64,000 bases of DNA from NCBI GenBank assembly GCA_030141605.1, contig JAQGDQ010000168.1, positions 312,001-376,000 on the forward strand, given 5' to 3'. The translations under genes and the position numbers were made by a program. Each line of letters opens with the position of its first letter. Position 1 is the first letter of the stretch. Positions 1 to 20,172 of this stretch are shown piece after piece. A model generated the notes under the pieces. It did no database searches. It was given only the letters and a program-made list of their open reading frames with translations, and was not told where the DNA came from. Source of the stretch: Tubiluchus corallicola (lineage: Eukaryota; Priapulida; Priapulimorpha; Priapulimorphida; Tubiluchidae).

Positions 1-122
1 ACAAAAAATACATTGTCCCCATTTGACAAATACGAATTCACAGTATTTGGTTTGTTTACATTGTTTAGATTGTATGTTTATAACAAAACTTGCTTTGATT
101 TATAACTATTACAAATTTACAG
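1..122 (+). other. Intron at left edge of the window
   Basis: AT-rich sequence ending in an AG at 121-122, directly before the first visible coding exon of NRF-6-like copy 1. It is read as the 3' end of an intron because the matching exon of copy 2 also starts just after an AG, at the same codon and in the same phase. Confidence 0.7.
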
Positions 123-7494
<7,372 letters not shown>

Positions 7495-7530
7495 CAAAAT
7501 TATAGCGGTCGGATTTGAATGTAGTATTTG

Positions 7531-7536
7531 AATAAA
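7531..7536 (+). terminator. Polyadenylation signal of NRF-6-like copy 1
   Basis: AATAAA 37 bases after the stop codon, in a T-rich context. Canonical hexamer at a plausible distance; the cleavage site itself is not shown. Confidence 0.65.
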
Positions 7537-8279
7537 TATTTTTCTTTTAATTTTTTATATTGATTGGCATGTGATTTGTACAGGTCGTAGCAGATGTTAG
7601 TGTTTCAGTCCCTTTTGCACATTTCTAGCGGCCTGTCTGCACATAGTTATGAAGTATTCATGAGCGTGCTTATTGAATCTAAAACGACAAAGTATGTGGA
7701 CCATCCACTTTTAGATGTCAAATACGACGACAATCCAGTGATATATACTTTCTGCTCCCAGTAGCATAGCTAGTGCCCCCTGGTTGACACTAGCTGTACC
7801 AACCGTTACTCCTCAACTCTGAAATTGTTTTGCCAATTAATGTAAAAAACGCATCGTGTTTTTCAACATGTTACCAACTATACCAAATATTATAATTTAC
7901 AACTTTAAAACGAATTCCTTTTTGCAAGTTGAATATTCTGCGCATCAAGCATTCTGGTAGTTAGTATTATGTAAATTTATGTTGCGGTTGTGACGGGTTG
8001 TCTTACATCTGATTTTAATAAATATTTTTTTTGTTTGACATTTATACATATATTAAAATTGTATAAAAGAAAGAATCAGCAGGCGCATGTGCACTTACGC
8101 TGATCCTATAAGACATAAAAAGATGCACAAAAATGAAATTGATAAAAACAATTCCCTAAAATTGAATATCTCTCATTAAAAAGCTCCTAATAAAATGTGC
8201 CTAAATATGAATTATATACTATATACAACACGTTTTATACAACAATACGATTTGGAGAAAACCAATTACGTCAATGACA

Positions 8280-10715
8280 CAATGTTACATGTTTCTGATA
8301 AAGTTGCAATAGGGCAGTAAATTAACATTAGCTAATCTTTTAGTGAAAACCGACAAACTGCTAGCAAGAACTACTCGAGAGTCCAGAGCATTCCAAATAT
8401 TTATAACGCTGTTAGCAAGTGAAAATTTTAATACGTTTAACCTCGAGAAAGACGTGTACAGTTTAAAGTTGTGACCACGCAAGTGATTGGTTGAAGCATA
8501 CTGGAAAAAAAATCATCAAAACTTAAACGCACTATTTTATGACAAATTTTGTATACCATCTTAAGATTACAGACAATGCGTCTTAATTCGAGTGGCTGCA
8601 ATTCTAGTTCCGACAGTCTGTCTAAATAAGAAACAAAATTAAACTGACATCGTTGGTACAGCCTACGAGAAAAGTATCTCTGGACTTTTTAAATGCTATC
8701 AATATCTTGCATATGCTGCGGGGACCACACTGATGAACAGTACTCCAGCAAGGGACGCACATAAGCTTTATAAGCAGTCAACAGTGCAGTTTTGTTTTTA
8801 GTGTAGAAACACCTAAAAATCATATTTACCATACGAAATGCTTTAGAAACTATGGTTTTATAATGTGTCGAGAATTTTAAATCGGACGATACTGTAACAC
8901 CCAAGTCATTACATTCGTTATTATGGGTAAGGGGGGTGCCATCAAGAAAATACTGAAGATGAGGATTGCCAGATCCTAAAGGAAACATGGTGCACTTATG
9001 CGCAGCTATATTTAGTTGCCATTAATCGGACCAGTCTGTTAATTGGTCAATAGCACAACGCAATAATAAATGGTCGGCACATGGAGCATACATTTTCAAA
9101 TCATCAGCATATAATTTACAAGTAATCGAGATCGAGAGGATCGAGAACTTCAGGTAAATCGTTAATAAATAAAACAAACAACAGGGGTCCCAATATACTA
9201 CCTGAGATTACGAGTTTCCAGTTTGAAAAGACAGAACCCACCACGACCTGTTGCATTCGATTGGACAGAAAATTTTTGATCCAGTCATACAAATTACCAG
9301 AGACGCCATAACTACGCAATTTAACAAATAACTTAGAATGTACAACACTGTCAAATGCCTTGGCGTAACCGTGTCGAACTTTAGTAATTAAATTATTTTT
9401 AAGAGACACTCCAATAATTCATTTTTCACACAGGTTTCCATGGCTTTACAAGCAACTCACGTTAATGAGATTGGCCTATAACTGTTGGGGTCTGATTTTT
9501 AAATGCCTGAATAATGTGGGCTGTTAACCACGCATCAGGCAGCATGTGAGATGAAAATGACAAGCTGAAGATTTTCGTTAGTGGCACACAAAGTTGATTA
9601 GCTAATTTTGCAAATAACAAGCTAGGAAGCCCATCAGGGGTATGACTCGTTTTATGTTTTAGATTTTTTAACACGCTTTTTACTGATGATGGCGTAAACA
9701 CAACATTACTTAAACAAGTGTCTCTACTGACCCGAGGTTCAAAAGCTGGCTCCAAGTTATCATCTAATGTGTAATTTTGTGAGAAAACAGTCGATAGAAT
9801 TTCAGCCTTACTGCTGTCATCTATTATAGAACTGCCATTATGGTTCAAAGGAGCTACTCCAGATTTATAGTTTCTTTTTCTGTTAACATATTTAAAAAGA
9901 GAACTACTATTGCCGGAGTTCAAAATCAAATTCTCGCGTTTTCGTGCTAATCTAAAAATAGCGTTGGATACCTCTTTAGCACTTTTCTTGTACATAAGTT
10001 TTCCTTCTGCCGTATGACGTCTACGCCAAAAAAGTTTCTTTTTGCTTTGGAGTTTTCAAACATAAGATTAGTAATATTTTTTCTCACTAATAGTTCGCCA
10101 TGGAACATAATTTTCAATACCAACATGTAAAATTCTCACAAATTCACACCACAAACTATTTACTGAGGCATATGAATCGAAAACACTACACCAGTCAATG
10201 TTTGACAAATAATTTGAGAAATCTTTAAGTTTTGCTTTGCAGAAATCATAAACTGTATAACGTTCGTAATTAATGTGTTAGTTGGGCGAACAGTGTGTAA
10301 AAGTGACAGAGCAATGATCGGATGTTGAAAAGGGTGCGTTAACCGTTAAACGAGATACACAAAGTTCATCGTTTGTAAATACAAGATCTAAAATATTATT
10401 AACTCGGGTTGGTTCAATGACTAATTGGCTAAAACCAGACTCTTGAATGCAATTAGCAAATGTTGGGTAGAAAGTTGTATCAGGATAAGTAAAATCCCGC
10501 CTGTTAAAAAGTGGGCAGTTAAAATCACCAGCTAAAACACAAGGCGTTTGAACATAACATAACACAACAATGCAATTACTAAAATTCTCAATATAATTAG
10601 TGTCAGCATTAGGTGGAATGTATGAACAAATTACTCTTGAGGGTGCGTTGTCAAGAACGTCAATTGCTACAAGTTCGTCAAGGTGAACGATAACTCCGCC
10701 AAATGGTCAAAGACA
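8280..10715 (-). mobile_element. Degraded non-LTR retrotransposon (LINE, APE-type)
   Basis: Reading the minus strand from about 10715 downward, the remains of one LINE polyprotein appear. An AP-endonuclease part comes first (GGVIVHLDE near 10700, AGDFNCP near 10535, a TSDH motif near 10310). A linker with DGLPSLLF follows near 9620, then the reverse-transcriptase blocks NSYRPISLT near 9480, KAFDSVVHSKL near 9340, SILGPLLFVLFINDL near 9190, and the catalytic YADD at 9100-9111. The C-terminal part contains VRPLLEYCSSVWSP and a final IWNAL motif; its last frame stops at 8285. The order and motifs fit the jockey/CR1/L2 group. Frame changes near 9480, just before YADD and after 8690, plus stops, show it is dead. 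The 5' end seems truncated; the 3' tail was not delimited. Confidence 0.92.
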
Positions 10716-12766
10716 CTAGACGTAGTGTCACAAAATTTCAAATTAGTCAAGTGAATTGTGCGTATTGGTTAATCATGCTTGAGAGTAATACAAGTATTTA
10801 TATTAATTAACCATACTCGACCAGCTATAGTCAGGTGTCAACAGTAACGGTGTTGCGTTCGCCAAATATGGATCTGAACTCATTCAGTTTTGTTACTGTA
10901 GCAGGCAACAGCGCTTGGTAGTTTTCATTTTGCAGATTTGCTGGCTATAATACCATTTATTAGGAACAAACTTTCGGTAGAAATGAGTTTAATTTTCGCA
11001 TGTTTAACAGAATTAGAAAAAACAATGATTATTGTGACCTATTTTTGCTGGAATTAGTATTTCAATTTTAGATGCAATTTGTAGCTAGACTTTTTACACA
11101 TCTAGAGCGTATATTATCAGTTTTTCACAAATTTAGCGTAGCTTTATTTAATTTTGCGCTTATTCCAGAATGACGCAGATGTCTAAACGTTGTCACCGTT
11201 ATTCGAAGTCAAACTATACCCATGCAATGTTCGTAATTAAGGCTGGCCACAAGTATGCTTTTATGATATTCGTCATATAATTGATAATTATTATTGTTGG
11301 CACTGTGAAAGAAAAACCTTTATTATAAAAACTTTTCAAGAACTTTTGCGAACCTGGCTCTCATGTACCGAATATTTTGCCTAAGATCCTGGAAAACCTT
11401 TCTTGATAGCTAACATTTTACGCATACTGCCGCAATGTTCGGTAAACATAAAACATGCAGTTACTTGCTTCTTATAGGGTTCTCACAAACCTTACCTTTG
11501 GAGAGAAAATAATTGACATTTAGAAGAACAAGCTTCGTAGATAATAAAATACTGAGACTGTGTACATACAACAAGCTCCAGAAACCGTTTCACAGACCCG
11601 TAGCTTTTTCAAGTATATCTGCACCACTTGCGCAGTTTCAATATAGTTTCAGTTTTAGGACCCAATGGAAGCAGCTGGTGTATCACAACAAAATTTAAAG
11701 TCGACAGTCATGCTGTTTTGGATTTAGAGTGCATTTTATCTGTTATCACAATTTCCATATCAAAAGGATGTTTGCATTTGTTTAGTCATTAGTAGGTCGG
11801 CATGACTTACTACTGTGGTGTCAATGATAAAAACATCTTAGTAGACCGCACACGAGGCAGTTAGGTGTATTAGATATTACTTCGGGTGACGTTTGGCATT
11901 TTTCTTATTAAAACTGTGGACGTGCATAAGTGCAAAACCATGGTAAAGCCATAAATTCGGCGTTTTTCCTGCTGCACCTTTTACATTTTATAAAAAAACG
12001 AGTTTATTATAAAAACATAAAAGCATCGTCATTAGCAGCAAAATTGAAAGCTTAGTACTTCCATAATCACATGACAACTATCTGCAAGAAAATCGTGCAA
12101 AATATAGTGAATTTTGTCTGCAGCGTCTGCACGTATTTTATTATTGGGGTTCTCGCTTGAGTAGTAACACTAGAAATAGATCACCACAATACCGGCTGCG
12201 TTCTAGTAGCTGTTCGTGTAATAACTTTTTCGCACCTTATTATAATATTTTTACGACATAGTATTATAAAAGTTGTTTGCATATTTCCCGCACAGAAACC
12301 AGGACAGAAGAATTTAGCCACTTTCTTAACAAGTTATTAAAAGAGTCAAAGATGACATTAATATTGGAGGTTTAACTTATTCCCCTTCCTGAAGATTTCT
12401 TCATTAGCCATTAATTGGCCTTTTCTTTGTACTGTAACCAGGGATACTGAATCGTTCAACACATGTTGCGCAATATGGGTTCTGATTGGTTCTATAAGTA
12501 CATTTGCGTCACATGCATGAACACTTCATGACAAACAAAAATACGAGTTGAGACGATGAAAATGATCTGCAGATAAAAGTCAGTTCAAAGGTCCATAGTT
12601 GATGCTACAAGCACACGACACAAAGTAATTGCAAGTCATTAGCGATTAAAAATTCTGATCGTTTGCACTCGTGTGTTTGAATAGGCCTAATATAGTGGCC
12701 CATATTCTTATTATAGCTTTTCTGCTTTTCCTTTACATTGTGTAACAGTTTTGGTATACTCTCAGA
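10716..12766. other. Intergenic region upstream of NRF-6-like copy 2
   Basis: About 2 kb of AT-rich DNA between the LINE remnant and the start codon of copy 2. No coding exon, RNA gene or clear repeat was seen. The promoter and any non-coding first exon of copy 2 must lie here, but no core promoter element could be singled out. Confidence 0.5.
12745..12766 (+). promoter_or_regulatory. Possible 3' splice acceptor just before the copy 2 start codon
   Basis: A pyrimidine-containing stretch ends in CTCTCAG at 12765, leaving one base before the ATG at 12767. This could be the acceptor for a 5' non-coding exon or for spliced-leader trans-splicing. Either reading is inference from position alone. 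Confidence 0.3.
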
Positions 12767-15700
12767 ATGGCAAAATTTTTTTGGACAATTTGGTCTGCAC
12801 TTGTAGTAGCATACTTTAATCATTGCACAGTGTTGGCAGCTATTGGGGTGCAACATTTAAATAGGTTTACTAAATCCTATGCGACTCTTGGGAAAGATGC
12901 TTTCCAGGACCAAAGAGTGCGGGAACTTGCAAATTCTCTGTCAACGGTTGAACAAATTGCAGCCTTTATAAAAGAAAATAAAGACAGTTTGTCACAAGAA
13001 TTAAAAAGTCGAGACATTGAGCTCTCCGAATTGCCAGAGAATGTCGAGGCTTGTTGGCGAAGCCTAATAGCTGTTTACGAAGGAATTGAAAATAATGAGC
13101 TTTGGGCGCTTGCATGTAAGTACTACACAAAATGAAATTTTAGTTTGAGTGAATTCTGGATTGAAAGTTAACAATTATAAATGGTATTTTAATTTGATGT
13201 TGAGATGTTGAGAGTTGTGGATATTAAAAAGCATCAATTAGATTGAATGTTTCTATGCCAATTTTTAATCGAATAAACTTGAAGACAAAAATTATGTTTA
13301 AGCTAAAAACAGCAAGTTTAATATGCTCTCCATGGATATTATCTAGAAGATAATGCAGACTTGTAATACCCCTTTGTAGGCCTATATAGCGTTTTGTAAA
13401 TTAACATCTTTGTTGATATATTATTTAAAAAATTGAAATTTTCTAGTTCTGGACGCAATGGGAAAGCCAGAATCAGGAATGCTGGAAGGTTCACTCACTT
13501 GGATAGGTTCACATGAAGTGTGTAAGAGCATTGAAGTTCCGGAAAATTTGAACCAGGCATTTGGTACAAAAACCTGCTTATCCCTAGTGAACATACCTTT
13601 AGAAGGAGTGGTATGATATGAATTACTACATCATATGAATACAATAAAATCACTTGATAACAAAATTAATCTATTTAATTGATGAGTAAATAATACAACT
13701 TTGTTAAAATTTTCAACTCACATAGTCAAAAATCACGTCAAACGTTTCGACAGACTATTGCTGTCATCATCAGTGGTAAAGTTTACAAACATACAAACAG
13801 TTTATCAAACAGTTTATATAGGCAAAGCCGATAGAACATTATGCAACTAATCAAGTAATTAACAGAAGCCAAATAGATAATGAATAAGTTGACCAGTAAA
13901 GAAACTGATACAGTATAACCTTTTGCGTGATTTTTAACTATGTGAATTTGAAGTTTTAATAAAGTTGTGTTGTTTTGGTTAAAAATGTTTTAAGTGCCTG
14001 TAATAAAAAATTGACCAGTAAAAATGATTTTATTAATTATCAAACGCTTTTACAATGAAATGCTACATTTTTAAATTGCGAATTAACATTTGTCTCAGTT
14101 TGGTACTTCAGTGAGTTGATTTTTTTCTTGTCCTAACAGTGGAACTTGCCTTGCCTTACCATGCTTTACGACCCAGTATCTTGCCTTCTTTACTTTGCTT
14201 TACGTTACCTTACGTTAGAGTCCCTGCACTGTCTTTTTCTTTCCTTTCTTACTTTTCTTTTCTTTCCTTTCTTTCCTTACTTTCCTTCCCTTCCCCCCTT
14301 TCTCTCATGTGAAAGCCCTGGATTGTTAACTAGGCTAATCATCAAGATCTCAAAATCAAAAATGAACGTTTTTCATAATACTTGTTAAGAATGCAATTCA
14401 CTTGTTTTTTTTTCAAGGACAAGTCCGTAAGTCAAAATGTCAACCACAGATCGACAATTTATGAACCAGATCCAAGTATAGTCATTACTCATGGCATTTG
14501 TATTCCGGATACATGTTCAGAAGTGGTCCCTTGGATTTTTGCCTGGTCATGTAATTATGAACAAAACTTCATAGTACTTTACATTACAAAGAAGCTAAGG
14601 TAATGTCTGCTGACAGTGTTTGGATACCTGTTCAGAAGTGGCTACCTGGATTTTTGCCTGGTCATGTAATTATGAACAAAACTTCACAAAATTGTAATAT
14701 TGGAGGGTATCCAGCGTGATTCCGAAAGGCTTCCTTCAAGAATTATGGCTTTCCAAGTTTGGTCATGTCGATATTTTTGTTCCACATATTAAGTATAGTA
14801 CCGAAATGGGTATTGAAAAACGGGCGCTGCACAGCGAACGCTTGCAAGTGGCTGCTAAGTTGCACATCGTTACATTTGTCGCCATATTGGTAGGTGACTC
14901 TCCAGTTTTGTGTAATATAAGGTAAAATTAAAAGAACTGTGTCATAAAATTGAGGCCTTTATAGGCCTAAAGGCCTGTAAACATGATAGGTCTAATGTAG
15001 GTCTTTACTGAATGGCAACCGTACATCTAGCAAAAGTTTTCGCGGAGAGATAGAGCTCTCCAAGTGTAGCCATTTGGGTATACTTAGGACATTAGAATAT
15101 TATAGCAGATTTTTCATGGACGACGTCATCTTGGATACTTTCTTTGGTTATAATTCAAGAGCCGTAAATTCTACGAAGAGGAAATTTGGATAGCCGATTG
15201 CAAAGATGGTACCATCGCGGACCGTTAACCTGAGGTCGTAACAGTACACCACTTGGCAACAGCAAAAACAAAACCGTCACAATGCTATTTCTCTAAAATA
15301 CGGAGCTACTTTCTGAAATTTCAGTCGTTGTTAAGGTCTCGTAAAACGATAACTTTTTGCCACTGGTAGGTCAGAAATCGGTAATTGTCGGGCGTAGGGT
15401 CCACGTGTATGCCTGGGAAGGCACACGTGGGAAATTATAAGCATCCAAACTTACGATTTTGGAATGTCAACCCTCAAAATAGATCAATGTGAAGTTTTTG
15501 GGCTCATAACTTAGACGAATCCCGGGTTACGACATGGTATCGTAATGTCGAGTGGGCCTCCATTCCTAATACAAGCACGATTAATTTGGTCAAGTAGGGC
15601 TTTCTAGTTTTTAACTTATTAAAAAACCGCGTCTGTCACATGACTTGGGATTATTCTGCTAGGGAGTTACTTTTTCCCAAGTTTAGACATGAGGGTGCCT

Positions 15701-18700
15701 TAGTGTTATTTAAGGTTCCACCAACAGAAACATGTGCTGGACACACAAATAGACAAACAATCTACAGTAACAACCACGATTTCAGAAGGTGCTGTAGTAC
15801 AGAGCAACTTAATAGCTCGATAGAAAACAAGGCTGACACTTTAAACATCGCGTTCATTTTAAACGATTCTGATTTTTGCTAGTCATTATTAAAGCGCTGT
15901 TGATAACTAAAAGGTGATGAGACGTTAATCACATCTGTTCGGCAGCCAGTGAACGGACGAGGCCATTCCATATCAGCCCTTTGGGGATAGACTCGTTTCT
16001 CAGAAATTTTTTCCCTCGGCATAGAAAATTTCGCAGAAAAAATGTTTCCCAGATATGCCATTTCCAGAATTCTTTTCCCAAAACCATCATAGGAAAATAA
16101 AATTCACGGAAAATGTAATAAATCATTTTAGATAATGCACAATAAAAACTATTTTATTTTAACTATGTGTATTGATTAATAGGGATCATATAAATTAATT
16201 TGGTGAACTGGTTTAGGAAGAAAGTAGATTTGTAACGTTAGAACGATTAAGTAGCGAATTACTCTGATCTTTGTTTATGCGCAATAGTGAGTAATCATGA
16301 CGTGTGATTGGCTATGAAGTTAAGCAACGCCAAGCCTGGAAACTGATTTGTCGGGAGACCGCTTAGGAATATCACTCTTGGCCATGCAGTTACTTTACTG
16401 TGATTTCGAATTATTACGTTCATTGCTTGTTGCTTAGAGAAGATATACTTGCATCTGAATGTGATTGTGACATCTCTGCCAGTCTAGTTTTCCACCTCAG
16501 AGGATTATCTTGATAATGAACTAGGATCCGGTCCTGCCATAAAAGAACCAATAAAAAAATCTTGCGAAGGAGCATAATTTATTATGCAAATGTTGTCCCA
16601 ATATATTAACAAATCTGTGTGGTTCGCAAAACCTTGGTGTTTTCATTTTTTATAATTATTAATCCTATGATTTCAAATCCTATGATTATCAGTTGAGTTT
16701 GAGATGATTATATGCAGCGCGCAATTTTAAATGACTCTGATTTTTGATACTCATTAGTTAAAGAACTGTTGATAACTAAAAGACAGCAAAAGAGAAAGAA
16801 CGAAAGGTGTAGAGTGAGAAAGAGGGAGAGGTGGGAGGGGAATAAGGGGAACGAGAGAATGAGAAGAAGAGAAAGCCAGCGAAGGAGAGGGGGGAATGAC
16901 AGAAAAGGAAAGGTTAACAGGGTGAAGGGAGAGAAAGAGCGAGAAGCAAACAAAAAAAAGAGAAATCGAAGGCATTTTCCTAGTAAAATTGCAGATTTAG
17001 CAATTGAACCCGTAGCCGTGGTTTTTCGGTCAAAAAATCTTTCTGGGAAATGTTTTTTCCGTGAAATGAGTTTTCTAGGAAAACTTTAGGGAAAAAAGTT
17101 TTCCGGCAATTTTTTTTCTTGGAACCGCCGTTTTATACCTTGCATGCAATGCTGATATGCATTTGCCTTATAATGGATCGAACCATCAAAATGTGCGAGT
17201 GGGAGTGAAAACATATGGTATTTTGCGGATGTAACAACGCTTTGCATTACAAAAATACTATGCTAAGCTTTGTTGATAGTAATGACAAAATTTCGAATAT
17301 ATTAGCAATTCATTTGGTGATTATAGCATCAGTCTGGTAAAGTATCATTTAAAAACAGGCATTTGGGGGAAGGTTTAACATACTGATGGTGTTTCTACGA
17401 ATACAAGCTAAAATGAAATCTACTACCATAACGTATGCAAAAACAAATCAAAGATTCCGAATAATATATAATATAAAGTGAAATTACCAATGAAGATAAT
17501 TACACAATTGACATACATATGTAATTTGCTTTATTGGTATTAAAAATGTGATTTGTTTTTGTTTTAGTGATATCAGAATACGAAAATGCCACAGTCTGGC
17601 TGTCTACCTGCGAAGACGAATATTCACTCGAAGGAGGAGCAATTGGTTTCATGTATGCATTTTAATACCACATTTTTAACTTCTAAAAAATATTTAATAA
17701 AATATATGTAATAACTCCAGTCAACAAGGTGAGGGCAAAGTTGATCAAAAATAGACCGAAAAGTTCGCCTAGGTGAATGACTATCATTTCAGCTGCTCAG
17801 TAAAGGTTTGACGCGAAACTGATAATTGAAGTAAAAATGGGTGATTGTGCAAACACCAGCCAAAGATCAGCAGATGAACATATTAAATTTTGCAAGTGTT
17901 CTTTACTTTACTATATAAAATGGCAACACTAAATTGAGAGCACTTTTTCATTTCAGCTGTGTGGCTGCTGTGTTCCTCATTTTGATAATAGCTGGTACTG
18001 TTTGTGATATCTATGTACATCAGCCTTCACTGATGAAAACGTCTGCAAAATTTTCATCAAATCTTACCAACGTAACAACTTTACAAGAGTGTGACTCAAT
18101 GAATGATATTAGTGAGTCCATAAAAAATGATCTTTCTACCGAAGAAACTGCAATTGACATGCCCGAATCGAAGACATCAGTGAGTCAAATAAACGGAACA
18201 ATATCTTCAGGTGTTTCAGTGAGTAATAGTAAACGCGATGAGAAAAAAGCTGTAGCCAATATGAATAATGGTCCCAGTAAAGGTGCTATACCTGAGCAGA
18301 CTAACTTACCAAAGTATGTGGACCCTATGGTTAGCAAGGAATCCATAATCAAAACAGACTTGAAGGATAAGAAAACCACTTCAGGTAGGCCAAATACGAA
18401 ATTTCACTAAAGACTCTATTAACAACAAATCGAAAAGAACTATATCTAATCTACTATACCAATTACTGCGTTTAATACACCAGACCTTTTCTTTGCATTG
18501 CAGATACTCTTTTGAATTTTGTGCTGTGCTTTTCTGTCTACACAAACGGTACCAAACTTTTGTCAACGAAAGCAAGTGGTGGGACATTGCAATGTATTCA
18601 TGGGATTCGGTTTTTCAGCATTTCTTGGGTAATTCTTGGTCATACGTACTCCAGTGCAATGTTAGCAGTCGGTAAGTTTTGGTATGAGAAACAAAAATAC

Positions 18701-20091
18701 GTAAAAACTGTGCTTAAGATTTATCTTAATTGTGATAACTATTTAGTGAGGTTGGAAAAAAGGGAACGACTACGTACAGGAGCCGAATATTCAGAAATGA
18801 CTTTTTGTTCAATGCATGGACAATTTTTTAAAAACTTTACTGTCGATCAAGTGACAGTAAACCGTAGCTGCGACCACGCAATTCTAAGACTCATAATTCC
18901 AAATTGAAAACAGATAGAGTCATATTTTATTACTAGTAACGAATAGGATGTAGTACACGAGCTTTCGCTTGGTGCTATGATAAGTGACTCTGAACTGTTT
19001 AAGATAATTCTTAATTGGATATGGAAGAAGTAATGCTGGAAGACTAAACAATTAAACTGTATGTAAATATTTCAGTTTTAGATTACCTACAGTATGCTTT
19101 CGAAAAATGATATTTTTACTTTATGACCTCCTTCATGGTCTCTGAGAAAGCCTTGAGCGGGGCGAAACGTATAATACGTCAATAAATATTGCCATTTCAC
19201 TACCTGCATTACTAGTTTTACTGCATTACCTGAAATAGTTTATTGGTCTAAGTCTTTGCAAGTGAATACATTATTCTATTCTGAATTCACACTTATAGCT
19301 AAATATAGAGCCATCCATTCATTTTTGTTGCATTCTATTCTGCTTCAAGAACGTATGCTACCTTTGTTCTTAACTTTTTTGGATTGTTACAGATAATAGG
19401 ATGTCATTCGTTTATATGCCAGGTGACTTTTTGTTTCACGCAATTTATAACGGAACTTATTCTGTTGACACATTCTTCCTTTTAAGGTATGAGTTTAGAA
19501 GCATCTTGAACTTCATAAACTGCTCTTATGTTCATCAAAAATAAACGTATAAAAACAAAAAAAGGATTTTTGAGAGAATGATTATACCTAAGCTAAGCCA
19601 AAACAGTCCATATCTGTAATGGACAGTCTGCATGGTCCATCCTAATCCCTAGACAACCATAACAACTAACTTGGTCAGTTGCAAAACATCTTGATCTTCA
19701 TAGTTTTCTAGAACATTTTACTCTATATGGTCATTAAAGGTGTACCACGAAAATCAGCATGACTTTAGGAAGGTTGTAGGCTAATGTCAGTTAAATTCGC
19801 CGCCCCCAATATGGTGACCAAACGAAAATCTGTGTGGGTGTCCTTTTTATGCACGCCTATATACTGTAACGTGCCCTCAAATGTGGTGCACCATGGGAGC
19901 CAGCACAGCCCCAGCAAGCTTTTAGGCTACGTCAAGTTAGATCACCGCCCCTCCAACATGGCGGCCAAAGTGGTGTCCACAATAGTACTTTTTAGGACAT
20001 TCGTCTATATACAGTTATATTGATATATTGACATTAGTCTAAAACATTGCCAGTGCAATGCTGGTTCTTATGATACTGGTTCTTATTGGGA

Positions 20092-20172
<81 letters not shown>

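Noticed and set aside
8280-10715. Reading the LINE remnant as functional
   Set aside because: Several frame changes and stops interrupt both the endonuclease and the reverse transcriptase, although YADD is preserved.
16708-17089. Arg/Lys/Glu-rich frame on the plus strand and its Ser/Leu-rich shadow on the minus strand
   Set aside because: A purine-rich low-complexity tract within an intron of NRF-6-like copy 2. No splice-compatible role in the gene was found.
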